Assembly (NCBI GenBank): GCA_964007475.1
Contig: OZ023273.1
Coordinates: 6,963,234-7,027,233 of the forward strand
DNA from: Hybos culiciformis
Lineage: Eukaryota; Arthropoda; Insecta; Diptera; Hybotidae
Direction: 5' to 3'
Length of the DNA: 64,000 nucleotides
The position numbers and the translations under genes were made by a program. The notes under the pieces are model-generated. The model saw only the letters and a list, made by a program, of their open reading frames with translations. It was not told the origin of the DNA and did not search any database. Position 1 is the stretch's first letter, and each line of letters starts with the position of its first letter. This document shows, one piece after another, positions 26,223 to 35,024 of the stretch.

Positions 26223-26490
26223 TCGTCTGCTGAGAAATGAAACAACGTATGATATTTATACGTCGTTATTAGATAATAGCACCATTCGATTAGTCGTACT
26301 CGATTTTATAAGTAGTTGTACCTATTTGTAATATTCTTATTCTTAATGTTGATTAAAATGTGTTTTTTAGATGAAAATTTTACGTTACTTGATATTTTTC
26401 CATACATTTTTTTAAATTTTCAAATCTTTAAACTCAAATTACTCGAAACTATACTTTTCATTATACATTGTTTCATTTCTCAGCAGACGA
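26223..26490 (+). mobile_element. Tc1/mariner-like MITE, copy 2 of 3
   Basis: A 268-bp copy of the family seen at 6316 and 59110, flanked by TA (26221-26222 and 26491-26492). The ends are TCGTCTGCTGAGAAATGAAA and its complement. It is co-oriented with copy 3 and opposite to copy 1. It carries no coding capacity. Confidence 0.87.
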
Positions 26491-26492
26491 TA

Positions 26493-27235
26493 TAACAAAA
26501 ACGACTGAGTATTGACTCTCAAATTAGCTTAAAATACAAATTCTTTAATATAATCCCTTTAAAAACCATATACTCCAAAATTACTAACAAGCATAGAGAT
26601 ATCCTTTTTTTTTCTATCTCCACATTTCGTTGAGAGAAAAGATAATTAATTCAATATTAAGTTTAAATATTTTATATAAATGAATTAAATATTAATTTTG
26701 AAATGGGTCAAACAAAAAAGTCCTAAATATTGAAATTTTTTTTTTTCCAATATTATTAAAAAAAAATTTGAATAATCTTTTTTATTTGATCTTAAAACAA
26801 ATTACTAAAATTCTTTATCTTATTTTCACCTTGTGTAAAGTTTATTAATATTTCAAAGAAAAACATTTTTGAGTTTTCACGTCAAGTTGTCCTAATAATA
26901 TAATAATAGTAATATATTTTATGCCTTCATTAGTTTCTTTATCTAATTTGGTGCGAAAAACATAGTTTTTTTTTCAGAAAAAGCATAACATAGTATATTC
27001 ACAAATAAAATAAAATATTAAAGAATGGAATAGACATGAAAACATAATTTTCTCGTTATTTTCAATTAACATAACTTGAAAGCCAGCCCTTGAAGTTCAG
27101 TTCAACAGACAAGTGTTTATAACAGCTGTTTATTATAAACAAAAATTATCCAAAACTAATTTTTCAGACATCGTACTTTTTAAATGACAAACTAAGCCAT
27201 ATACAAAAATGAAAAACGCACATCATCAAATATGC
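26493..27235. other. AT-rich non-coding DNA before the retroelement
   Basis: No gene or repeat is recognised. It ends at the ATAT target duplication of the errantivirus-type element. Confidence 0.6.
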
Positions 27236-27239
27236 ATAT

Positions 27240-27547
27240 AGTTATATAATTAGGCTTCAACCCCATAAAATCATATTTGGTTTAAAACAGTTTTGTAAAA
27301 TAAATTCTTTAAAAACAAAATTAATTCAAATTGAATTAATTTTGAAGTAATAAAATGCCAATTAAGCTTTCTCTTATCTTTTTCAATGTAATAAGTTCTG
27401 TGTGAACTAAAACAAAGAAAAATAGATAAAACTAGAAGATCTTATTTCGAAACTAAAAAATGTAAAACTGTACTTAAAATTAAAATCTGGAATAAAAATA
27501 AAGTTAGTTCTGAAGAGGAATTCAAATAAAATAGTTGTTTTATTTTT
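27240..27547 (+). repeat. 5' LTR of the errantivirus-type element
   Basis: 308 bp, matching 34713-35020 base for base as far as I can read. It drives transcription and supplies the start of the RNA. AT-rich; several AATAAA-type motifs occur near its end (for example around 27490-27505), suitable as polyadenylation signals. The exact ends are ambiguous by one base because the flanks also match; AGT at the start and the ATAT duplication fit errantivirus practice. Confidence 0.93.
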
Positions 27548-27558
27548 GGCGCAGTCGG
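27547..27558 (+). promoter_or_regulatory. primer-binding site, tRNA-Ser type
   Basis: TGGCGCAGTCGG directly follows the LTR and overlaps its last base. It is complementary to the 3' end of an insect tRNA-Ser (acceptor stem beginning GCAGTCG plus CCA). This primer is typical of the 17.6/297 errantivirus group, whereas gypsy itself uses tRNA-Lys. Confidence 0.88.
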
Positions 27559-27984
27559 TGAAGATTTTTTTTTTAAAATTTTTTTTAAGTTATAAAAAAA
27601 AAAAAAATAGTATTTTAAATTTTTTATTAAAATTATTGAAAAAATAATTGGAAAAAATTAATTTTTATTGAAAAAATAAAAAATTTTTTAATCGTAAGAA
27701 ATAATATAATTTTTATTGAAAAAATAAAAATTTTAAGTTAGAAGATAGAGATTTGGTAATTATTGAAAAAATAAATTCAATCTCTATAAAAAGTTTAACA
27801 ATAAGTAAATTAATTAAAATTTAAATTTTGCTACAAATATTAATAAATAAATAAAAATAAGTAAAATTATTGAAAAAAATAATTTTTATCTCTGAAGAAA
27901 AAATTCATAATAACGAATAACGAAAAAAAGTAACAAATTTTTATTGAGTATTTAATTGAAAAGATTGAGAATAAATAACAAATT

Positions 27985-28256
27985 ATTGAGAATTTTATTG
28001 AGAATTTAAAGTATTTAACTGGAAAAATTGAGAATAAATAAGAAATTATTGAGAAAGTATTTAAACAATTAAAGTATTTAATTGAAAAATTTTGAAAAAA
28101 TTAAGAATAAATAAGATATTATTGAGAATTTTATTGAGAATTTAAAGTATTTAACTGGAAAAATTGAGAATAAATAAGAAATTATTGAGAAAGTATTTAA
28201 ACAATTAAAGTATTTAATTGAAAAATTTTGAAAAAATTAAGAATAAATAAGATATT
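27985..28256 (+). repeat. two tandem 136-bp units in the retroelement leader
   Basis: Unit 1 (27985-28120) and unit 2 (28121-28256) both begin ATTGAGAATTTTATTGAGAA and end with AATAAATAAGATATT. They look identical. A third unit starts at 28257 and breaks off after about 13 bases. Related shorter A-rich motifs precede them from about 27900. Confidence 0.85.
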
Positions 28257-28615
28257 ATTGAGAATTTAATTGAAAAGAAAAAGTGACAATAAAAAAGAAA
28301 TTAATATTAAATTAAATAAATAATTATTAAAATCTAAAACCATTAAAATTTGAGAAAACTATTTGAAAAAAAAAATTTCATTGTAAAGTAAATTCCTATA
28401 AATTAAAATAAAATTAAAATTTTTGAAAAAAAATTTAAAATAAAAATTCCGATAAAACTTACCATAAAATCTAAATTTTTATAATTAAACAAATCTATAA
28501 ATAAGAAATTAAATTTAAAATCATTGAAGCAGAAATCTCATCAAGCAACAAATCCACGCATTCAAGAAGACCACAAACACATCGAAAATTTAAACAGGCG
28601 AAAATTTTTAAGTTA

Positions 28616-28630
28616 AGTTACGTAAGTTTA
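28616..28630 (+). promoter_or_regulatory. candidate splice donor for the env mRNA
   Basis: TTAC/GTAAGTTTA, with GT at 28622-28623, is close to the donor consensus and lies about 160 bases before the gag start. Joined to the acceptor ending at 33283 it would remove gag-pol and place the env ATG near the 5' end of a subgenomic mRNA, as in other errantiviruses. The pairing is inferred. Confidence 0.5.
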
Positions 28631-28783
28631 GTTATTTTTATTTTAGCAATTTGGATTCAAAATTTTACTTTGTTTATCACTATTTTTTGTAATAATCATA
28701 TTTTTTTTTATTATTCGATTAAAAAGTAATTATTTTGTTATTGATAATTATCTAAGAATAAGTTTGTACCAAAAATTTCGGAA

Positions 28784-30085
28784 ATGGAAGGACTAGAACT
28801 TTTAAATAATTTGGCAAAACAAATTAGTTATATATCTCCGTATTCTGGTGATAAATATAGCCTAACTCTTTTTATTGGAAGAATAGAAGCCTTACAAGCC
28901 TTAATAAATGCAATCCCAGAAGCATCTAGAAACGTTGCTAAAGGATACATCCTAGATAAAATAATAGGGCCCGCTAGGGAAACCATTATAAAAGCAGGTT
29001 CTGACCTTACTTGGAATGACATTAAGACGGCTTTAGTTACAAATCACGGTGAACAAACTTCTATGACAAAATTACTTGACGAATTACGCATGATGCGCTG
29101 TAACGGAAACATTGAAACTTTCTATTCAGACATTAACTTATTATTATGTAGACTCAATAATTCTCTTTATTTGTCGGAAAACGCAACTCCTGACAATTTA
29201 GCAACCAACAGAAGACTCGCGTTACAACATTTTACATCGAATTTGCCACCATTGGCGAAGAACATTGTGGAATGTAGAAATCCTGCAACATTGAATGACG
29301 CCTACAAATTGCTCAACGACCTAGGGTACTGTCAGAATACACAAAACGCAAGCCCGAGAAATTTTATGAACACAAATCGAAAAATCAATGAAACTCGGAA
29401 TACAGAGAATAAATTAAATTTTAACGGAAATACTAACCAATACAATACCAACCAATACAATACTAATAGAAACGGTTTTAGCCATAATAATACTTATTAT
29501 CGGAATATGAACGGAAATAATTACAGACCTAACGAAAATAATAGTAACAATAATTTTAATCAACGTTTTCATTCTAACTCTAATTATCAACAAAATTTTA
29601 ATAGAAACAATCTCGTTCAAAATAATTCCAACATTAACCATAGTTTCAGTAATAATCGTAACAATATTTCGAACCAACCAAGCAATAGTAATAATTTTCA
29701 ACAGAATCGATTCAACACACCTAATAATAATAATTATCCTTTTTTCCACGGAAACCAATATTTTCCCAATCAACAACTTAATAATATTAATCGGTTTAAT
29801 GCAAGTACGAACAACAACAATAACAGGAACCTGAATATGAGAGACAGAGTCGAACCAATGGACATTACAGTAAACGAAAATTCTAAAACTTTTGACGAAC
29901 AACTGAATACTTTTGAACAACCCAATACTTTTGAACAACCCAATACTTTTGAACAACACAATACTTTCGAACAACAAAATTTTTACGAAGGCCTACAAAA
30001 TAATTTCGAAGAACCCATCTCCGACTTTCAATCAAATTTCCAATCAAATTTTCAAGACCAGGCCTCAAACGACTACCATATATAG
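28784..30085 (+). CDS. gag: Gag polyprotein of the errantivirus-type element
   Basis: 433 residues. Gag assembles the virus-like particle and binds the genomic RNA. The N-terminal 190 residues look like a compact capsid-type domain (MEGLELLNNLAKQ ... ASPRNFMN). From about residue 195 the protein is dominated by Asn and Gln with scattered Arg, and four NTFEQP/NTFEQQ repeats lie near residues 375-398. There is no CCHC zinc knuckle, which is usual for errantivirus Gag; RNA binding may rest on the Arg/Asn-rich tail. The ATG at 28784 is the first in the frame after the leader. The last 82 bases overlap the pol frame and contain two -1 slip sites. Long antisense open frames here are by-products of the Asn-rich codons. 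Confidence 0.92.
   Translation: MEGLELLNNLAKQISYISPYSGDKYSLTLFIGRIEALQALINAIPEASRNVAKGYILDKIIGPARETIIKAGSDLTWNDIKTALVTNHGEQTSMTKLLDELRMMRCNGNIETFYSDINLLLCRLNNSLYLSENATPDNLATNRRLALQHFTSNLPPLAKNIVECRNPATLNDAYKLLNDLGYCQNTQNASPRNFMNTNRKINETRNTENKLNFNGNTNQYNTNQYNTNRNGFSHNNTYYRNMNGNNYRPNENNSNNNFNQRFHSNSNYQQNFNRNNLVQNNSNINHSFSNNRNNISNQPSNSNNFQQNRFNTPNNNNYPFFHGNQYFPNQQLNNINRFNASTNNNNNRNLNMRDRVEPMDITVNENSKTFDEQLNTFEQPNTFEQPNTFEQHNTFEQQNFYEGLQNNFEEPISDFQSNFQSNFQDQASNDYHI
29906..29977 (+). repeat. four 18-bp repeats inside gag
   Basis: AATACTTTTGAACAACCC recurs four times at an 18-bp period (starts 29906, 29924, 29942, 29960) with a few substitutions in the last two units. It encodes repeats of Asn-Thr-Phe-Glu-Gln-Pro/His/Gln. 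Such in-frame repeats readily change copy number. Confidence 0.9.
30034..30052 (+). promoter_or_regulatory. tandem -1 ribosomal slip sites for Gag-Pol
   Basis: In the gag frame A AAT TTC (30034-30040) and A AAT TTT (30046-30052) both fit the X XXY YYZ slippery heptamer rule. They lie in the 82-base overlap of gag (ending 30085) and the pol frame (open from 30004). A one-base backward slip at either enters the pol frame upstream of the protease. Which one is used, and whether a downstream structure helps, is not known. Confidence 0.7.
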
Positions 30086-33000
30086 TACTAAAATCCCCAA
30101 AAGGAGATATGAAATTTATAATCGATAGTGGTGCAGAAAGTAGTATAATAAACCCAAACCTCTGTAACCCAAAATGGAGACTTAATGTTAACAACATACC
30201 TTTGAAAGTTTTAAATAGAAACATTGAGACTACCGCTATCTATAAAATACCAATGTTTAAAGAATTTAATGAAAACAAAGATCATTTCGTAACTTTCCTA
30301 GAATATAAATTTCATACAAACTTCGATGGATTAATAGGAAACAATATTTTAGTTGACTTAGAAGCAGTTATTGACTATAAAAATAGACTATTACACACTC
30401 GACATGCGACTCTCCCTTTTTTCCTTAATTTAGATGAAGAATGTTACCATCAAAAATTCTCTAATTCTGACTCTTCCAATATATTCAGTAATGAAACTTA
30501 TAATGGAACCATCCCTATAAACATTTTCCCAAAACACCAAAACGAAAGTGACACAATGAAATTGAAAACCGTTTTAAGCAATTATCAAGATTTATTTTTT
30601 TCTGAAGGAAATAGGTTGACATTTACCAAAGAAATTAAACACCACATTAAGACCAAAATTGATACCCCCATTTTTTCCAAATTATACCGATATCCCGAAA
30701 TACATAGAGAAGAAGTAGACAGACAGATTAAAGAAATGCTTGAGCAAAAAATTATAGTTCCTAGCGATAGTCCTTATAACGCCCCAATATGGGTTGTACC
30801 TAAAAAACCTGACAATTCAGGAAAACAAAAATTTAGAATAGTAATTGACTATCGAAAACTCAACGAACAGACTATAGATGATAGATTCCCACTTCCCAAC
30901 ATTGACGAAATATTTGACAAACTCGGTAAATGCACTTATTTTTCGAAAATCGATTTAGCTAAAGGTTTTCACCAACTGGAAGTTGCTCCAGAAGATCGAG
31001 CAAAAACGGCTTTTTCCACTGCAACCGGGCACTACGAATTCGTACGCATGCCTTTCGGGTTGAAAAATGCTCCTTCAACTTTCCAACGGTTAATGAATAG
31101 AATTCTCGAAGATTACATTAACAAAATTTGTGTAGTTTATCTTGACGACATTTTAATTTTTTCGACCAGTTTTGAAGAACATTTACTATCACTCAAAAAA
31201 ATTTTACAGAGATTAAGAGAAACAAATTTAAAAATACAAATCGACAAATGCAGTTTTGCTGACGAGACTACTGACTATCTAGGACACATTATTTCTGACG
31301 AAGGTATAAAACCTGATTATAGAAAATTTGAAAGTATTAAAAATTTAAAACTACCAACGACTATTAAAGAAATACAACAATTCCTTGGTATAACCGGCTA
31401 CTACAGAAAATTTATAAAAGACTATGCACGGGTAGCTTATCCCATCATTAAATACTTGAAAAAGGATCTCAAAATTAATGTATGTGATCCTGAGTACATA
31501 GCTTCTTTCAACAAACTCAAGCTGTTATTAATTAGTGAGCCAGTTCTCAAAAGCCCTGATTTTCAAAAACCTTTTTTATTAACGACTGATGCGTCGAATT
31601 ATGCTATTGGAGCTGTTTTAAGTCAAAATAGCCACCCAGTATGCTACGCGTCCCGCACATTGAACGATCATGAAAAAAGATATTCGGTCATCGAAAAAGA
31701 GCTTCTCGCCATTGTTTGGGCAGTTAAATATTTTAGGGTATACTTGTTCGGGAGAAAGTTTACAATTTGTACCGATCATAAACCACTTATTTGGCTTCAT
31801 AATCTTAAGGAACCAAATATGAAATTACAGAGATGGAAAATAAAGCTCAATGAATATGATTTTAATATCAACTATGTAAGAGGAAAAGAAAATCGAGTAG
31901 CAGACGGACTTAGTCGCTATACCAAACCAGACGAAAACCCGGAAATTATTAATCAGGAACTTTATAATAGCGAAAATCTTTCAACTTCTTTGATTGAGAA
32001 TAATTTAAAAGACAGAATTAAATCAACCCACAAGCCCATCAACTTTTACAAAAATCAGATTTATTTAAATTTCGGCGAAAAATCCAAAAATACCATTAAA
32101 ATTATACATAAGAAGATTCAAAATTTTATACTTATTAAAGAAACATCAGATTTGCTCGGTTATATGGAAAAAATACTCATAGAAAAAGTTACGATGTGCG
32201 TTTATTCTGAAAACAAAGAGTTATTTACCGAATTCGAAAATCTATTTTTTAAATATTTTCCTAACCATCATAACTTTAGACTAGTTAGATCTGACCTAAA
32301 ACTAACGGACGTAACTGACGAAGACAAATTATTAACTATTATTAAAGATGAACACTTACGTAACAACCATAGAGGTATAACCGAAGTATTCAATGAGTTA
32401 AAAGAAAAATTTTATTTCCCAGACTTATTACACTTTATTACTAAATTGATAAACAATTGTGAAATTTGTATTTTGGCTAAACATGATCGCCACCCAAATA
32501 AAATCCCATTTAGATTAACTGAAAATGCTAATTGTATCAACGACATCGTTCACATTGACATTTGGTTTCCTTACAGAAATGTAATGTATTTGACTACTAT
32601 TGATAAATTTTCAAAATTTGCTACTATTCATAAATTAAACGACAGGACTTGGGTTTCAATTTTAAAAGCTTTAAAAGAAAGAATTCAATTTTTGGGAAAA
32701 ATGAGGAAATTGGTACACGATAACGAGACATGTATACTACATAACGCAATAGACCTTTACCTAAAAGACAATAACATTGAAATACACGTCACTACGGCCG
32801 GGAAAAAGACGGGAAATTCAGACGTAGAAAGACTGCACGGCACCTTGAATGAACATTTACGCATAATGGAGGCAGAAAAAACCAACATAGGGGAACTTGA
32901 CGAACGAATTCACAAAGCCATACTTTTTTATAACAATACTATTCACTCAACCACCAAAATTCGCCCTTTTGATTTCATTATTAAAAACTTTGATAAAAAT

Positions 33001-33255
33001 GACATTACAAATTTAGCTACAAAATTCAATCAAGAAAAATTAGATCGTACACAAAATTTAAATAAAAATCGGGACTTTAATTATGAAATAAACGATAACG
33101 TAGTAAGAAATAGAATTGTAATAAAAAACAAACCCAAATACAAAAAACTACATAAATATCAAAAATTTGGAGATTACACAGTAGACAACAGTAATAACAG
33201 ACGAACAAAATACCACGAAACACAACTTAAACGTAGATTTAAATACCAGGACTAA
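30052..33255 (+). CDS. pol: Pol polyprotein: protease, reverse transcriptase, RNase H, integrase
   Basis: It copies the RNA into DNA and integrates it. The frame is open from 30004; the first ATG is at 30109, but translation by -1 slip from gag is more likely. Numbering from that ATG (1048 residues): protease IIDSGAESS at 4-12; RT with MPFGLKNAPSTFQR at 314-327 and the YLDD catalytic motif at 344-347; RNase H acidic residues at Asp494 (TTDAS), Glu531, Asp556 (TDHKPL) and Asp599; integrase zinc-binding H749, H754, C784, C787; integrase catalytic Asp817, Asp871 and Glu907, the last pair with exactly 35 residues between them. The length is normal for errantiviruses and no stop or frame break is seen, so this copy may be able to make active enzyme. 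Env follows after 29 bases. Confidence 0.95.
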   Translation, partial: SRPGLKRLPYIVLKSPKGDMKFIIDSGAESSIINPNLCNPKWRLNVNNIPLKVLNRNIETTAIYKIPMFKEFNENKDHFVTFLEYKFHTNFDGLIGNNILVDLEAVIDYKNRLLHTRHATLPFFLNLDEECYHQKFSNSDSSNIFSNETYNGTIPINIFPKHQNESDTMKLKTVLSNYQDLFFSEGNRLTFTKEIKHHIKTKIDTPIFSKLYRYPEIHREEVDRQIKEMLEQKIIVPSDSPYNAPIWVVPKKPDNSGKQKFRIVIDYRKLNEQTIDDRFPLPNIDEIFDKLGKCTYFSKIDLAKGFHQLEVAPEDRAKTAFSTATGHYEFVRMPFGLKNAPSTFQRLMNRILEDYINKICVVYLDDILIFSTSFEEHLLSLKKILQRLRETNLKIQIDKCSFADETTDYLGHIISDEGIKPDYRKFESIKNLKLPTTIKEIQQFLGITGYYRKFIKDYARVAYPIIKYLKKDLKINVCDPEYIASFNKLKLLLISEPVLKSPDFQKPFLLTTDASNYAIGAVLSQNSHPVCYASRTLNDHEKRYSVIEKELLAIVWAVKYFRVYLFGRKFTICTDHKPLIWLHNLKEPNMKLQRWKIKLNEYDFNINYVRGKENRVADGLSRYTKPDENPEIINQELYNSENLSTSLIENNLKDRIKSTHKPINFYKNQIYLNFGEKSKNTIKIIHKKIQNFILIKETSDLLGYMEKILIEKVTMCVYSENKELFTEFENLFFKYFPNHHNFRLVRSDLKLTDVTDEDKLLTIIKDEHLRNNHRGITEVFNELKEKFYFPDLLHFITKLINNCEICILAKHDRHPNKIPFRLTENANCINDIVHIDIWFPYRNVMYLTTIDKFSKFATIHKLNDRTWVSILKALKERIQFLGKMRKLVHDNETCILHNAIDLYLKDNNIEIHVTTAGKKTGNSDVERLHGTLNEHLRIMEAEKTNIGELDERIHKAILFYNNTIHSTTKIRPFDFIIKNFDKNDITNLATKFNQEKLDRTQNLNKNRDFNYEINDNVVRNRIVIKNKPKYKKLHKYQKFGDYTVDNSNNRRTKYHETQLKRRFKYQD

Positions 33256-33284
33256 TTTTCTTTCCTCTTTCTCTCTTTCGCAGA
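33256..33284 (+). promoter_or_regulatory. splice acceptor for env mRNA
   Basis: A pyrimidine tract (TTTTCTTTCCTCTTTCTCTC) followed by TTTCGCAG, ending at 33283. The env ATG begins at 33285, one base after the predicted junction. In known errantiviruses env is made from such a spliced mRNA. Likely partner: the donor at 28622. Confidence 0.7.
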
Positions 33285-33683
33285 ATGTATTTTAACATAA
33301 TAATTTCATTACTATTTACACTCATACGAGCGCAATCTATTGAAGTCATCCCAATCCAAAATGATAATGGCTTCATTGTTTTCAAACTGGATAATCAACC
33401 AATAGTTGACCACTATGAGAAAATATTACACGTTATAAATTTAGAAGACTTTTCGGACATATTGCAGACAATTGAAACCAACATATTATTTTTAAACATT
33501 TCTAGATTTTCTAATAATTACAAACTTCTAGTAAGAGAATTAAAAACCGCTAAACAAAACCTACAGACATTACTACCACAAAACTTACAAAAAAGATTTA
33601 AACGAGGTTTCATTAACATGGTCGGTTCTGCTTTAAAATACTCTTTCGGTACAATGGATAATGACGACGAAAAATCTCAATAA
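33285..33683 (+). pseudogene. env: env, 5' part (signal peptide to fusion region), ends at a frame break
   Basis: 132 codons. Errantivirus Env is an F-type membrane fusion glycoprotein that in active elements mediates particle entry. Visible here are an N-terminal hydrophobic signal (residues 1-16), a short surface subunit, a furin-type site RFKR at 104-107 and directly after it the conserved fusion-region start GFINMVGSALKY and the FGTMD motif. The frame then meets a stop at 33681. The rest of the protein continues in another frame from about 33661. The break sits next to a five-A run at 33670-33674, where either a real one-base change or a sequencing error is plausible. The start codon directly follows a splice acceptor. 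Confidence 0.8.
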
Positions 33684-34722
33684 AATCACAGAACATGTTA
33701 ACACGGGACAAAAACAAACTGAAGAAACTTTTAACAAAATTACAAACGAATCACTAAGAGCTTTAACTACTGCCAAAGAAATCGAATTTACTTTCCAAAT
33801 TTACGCTGACATTTCTACTATAAATAAACAAATTGAAAAAATTTCCGACATTATACTTTTAAGTAAATTAGACGTACTAGCACACGACATTTTGACAGAC
33901 GAAGAAATTACTAAATACAACATAACATCGAAGAATCTTGCTTTTATAAAAAATTACGTTTTAATTAAAGACAAAATTGTCATATTTGCATTAGGCATTC
34001 CAAAATTCTCACCCGAAACTTTTTACAACGGCTTAATAATTCCATTTCCGAACGAAAAATTTGAAGAATTAGATTATAAAATCGAAAAAATTATTATAAA
34101 TAAAAATAGTATCTATCAATATTCCAATGATGTAAAAAAGAAGAATTTAAAATTCCATACTAATAGTTGTATAAGGAAAATTTTTTATAAGAACAATACA
34201 TGTAACATTCGAATTAATAAAAACCCTTCTGTTGAAGAAGTTTTCGACGATTTGTTAATAATTAAAAATTTTCCGTTAACGGAAATCGAACAAAATTGTA
34301 TGGATCAAAATATTGTAATAAAAGGAAATAGCATACTTAAGTTTATAAATTGCAAAATTCAAATACACGAACTAATATTCCAAAATACACTGCAAAACAT
34401 GACAAACAAAATTATACTACATTTAACAGACTTTAATTACACAAAACGAATTCAAAATCTCACACTAGAAACACTACATACAAAACACATTGAAAATAGA
34501 GAAATAATAAATTATGTTAAATTCGAACAAAGATTAGTTTACAGTTCTTATACTTTTATTTTCATTGTAATTGTCACTATAATAATAATTTTTTATGTAA
34601 AATTTTATAGAAAAAATACAGCAAATGTACAAATAATTCAGAAAACAAATGAGGAAGATAAAAGAAAAATTGAGCCGTTTGCAGAGACGCAAACTAATTT
34701 TCGGGGTGGAGTAGTTATATAA
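33661..34722 (+). pseudogene. env: env, 3' part (ectodomain, membrane anchor, tail), displaced by one frame
   Basis: 353 codons in the +1 frame relative to the 5' part, overlapping it by 23 bases. The reading starts within the region just after the FGTMD motif and carries several N-glycosylation sequons, a membrane-spanning segment at about residues 299-315 (FIFIVIVTIIIIFYVKF) and a cytoplasmic tail of 38 residues. The two parts sum to about 485 residues, a normal length for errantivirus Env, so apart from the frame change the gene is intact. The stop codon lies inside the 3' LTR. As written, no single ribosome pass gives the whole protein. Confidence 0.8.
34703..34712 (+). promoter_or_regulatory. 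polypurine tract
   Basis: GGGGTGGAGT directly precedes the 3' LTR. It is mostly purine and stands out in the AT-rich surroundings. It would prime plus-strand DNA synthesis. Confidence 0.75.
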
Positions 34723-35020
34723 TTAGGCTTCAACCCCATAAAATCATATTTGGTTTAAAACAGTTTTGTAAAATAAATTCTTTAAAAACAAAATTAATTC
34801 AAATTGAATTAATTTTGAAGTAATAAAATGCCAATTAAGCTTTCTCTTATCTTTTTCAATGTAATAAGTTCTGTGTGAACTAAAACAAAGAAAAATAGAT
34901 AAAACTAGAAGATCTTATTTCGAAACTAAAAAATGTAAAACTGTACTTAAAATTAAAATCTGGAATAAAAATAAAGTTAGTTCTGAAGAGGAATTCAAAT
35001 AAAATAGTTGTTTTATTTTT
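34713..35020 (+). repeat. 3' LTR of the errantivirus-type element
   Basis: 308 bp, reads the same as 27240-27547. It contains the final codons and stop of env at its start (34722) and is followed by the ATAT duplication at 35021-35024. Because LTRs are identical at integration, the lack of differences marks a recent insertion. Confidence 0.93.
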
Positions 35021-35024
35021 ATAT

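Larger units (their letters stand above)
27559..28783 (+). other. untranslated leader of the errantivirus-type element
   Basis: About 1.2 kb of A-rich sequence between PBS and gag, with no long open frame. It contains a duplicated 136-bp block (27985-28256) and a good splice donor at 28622. It probably holds packaging and splicing signals; that is inference from position. Confidence 0.75.
27240..35020 (+). mobile_element. complete errantivirus-type LTR retroelement (Ty3/gypsy class, with env)
   Basis: An element of about 7.8 kb in the order LTR, PBS, leader, gag, pol, env, polypurine tract, LTR. It is flanked by ATAT on both sides (27236-27239 and 35021-35024), the target duplication known for 17.6/297-type errantiviruses. 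The LTRs begin AGTTAT, and their sequences appear identical, so the copy integrated recently. Pol carries every catalytic residue expected of protease, RT, RNase H and integrase. Gag and Pol are linked by -1 frameshifting. Env has a frame break and cannot be made as one protein from this copy as given. Confidence 0.95.

Noticed and set aside
29414..29977. 187-codon open frame on the minus strand, with other minus frames nearby
   Set aside because: It mirrors the Asn-rich codons of gag (AAT/AAC read backwards give Ile/Val), and the sense strand is a clear gag gene.
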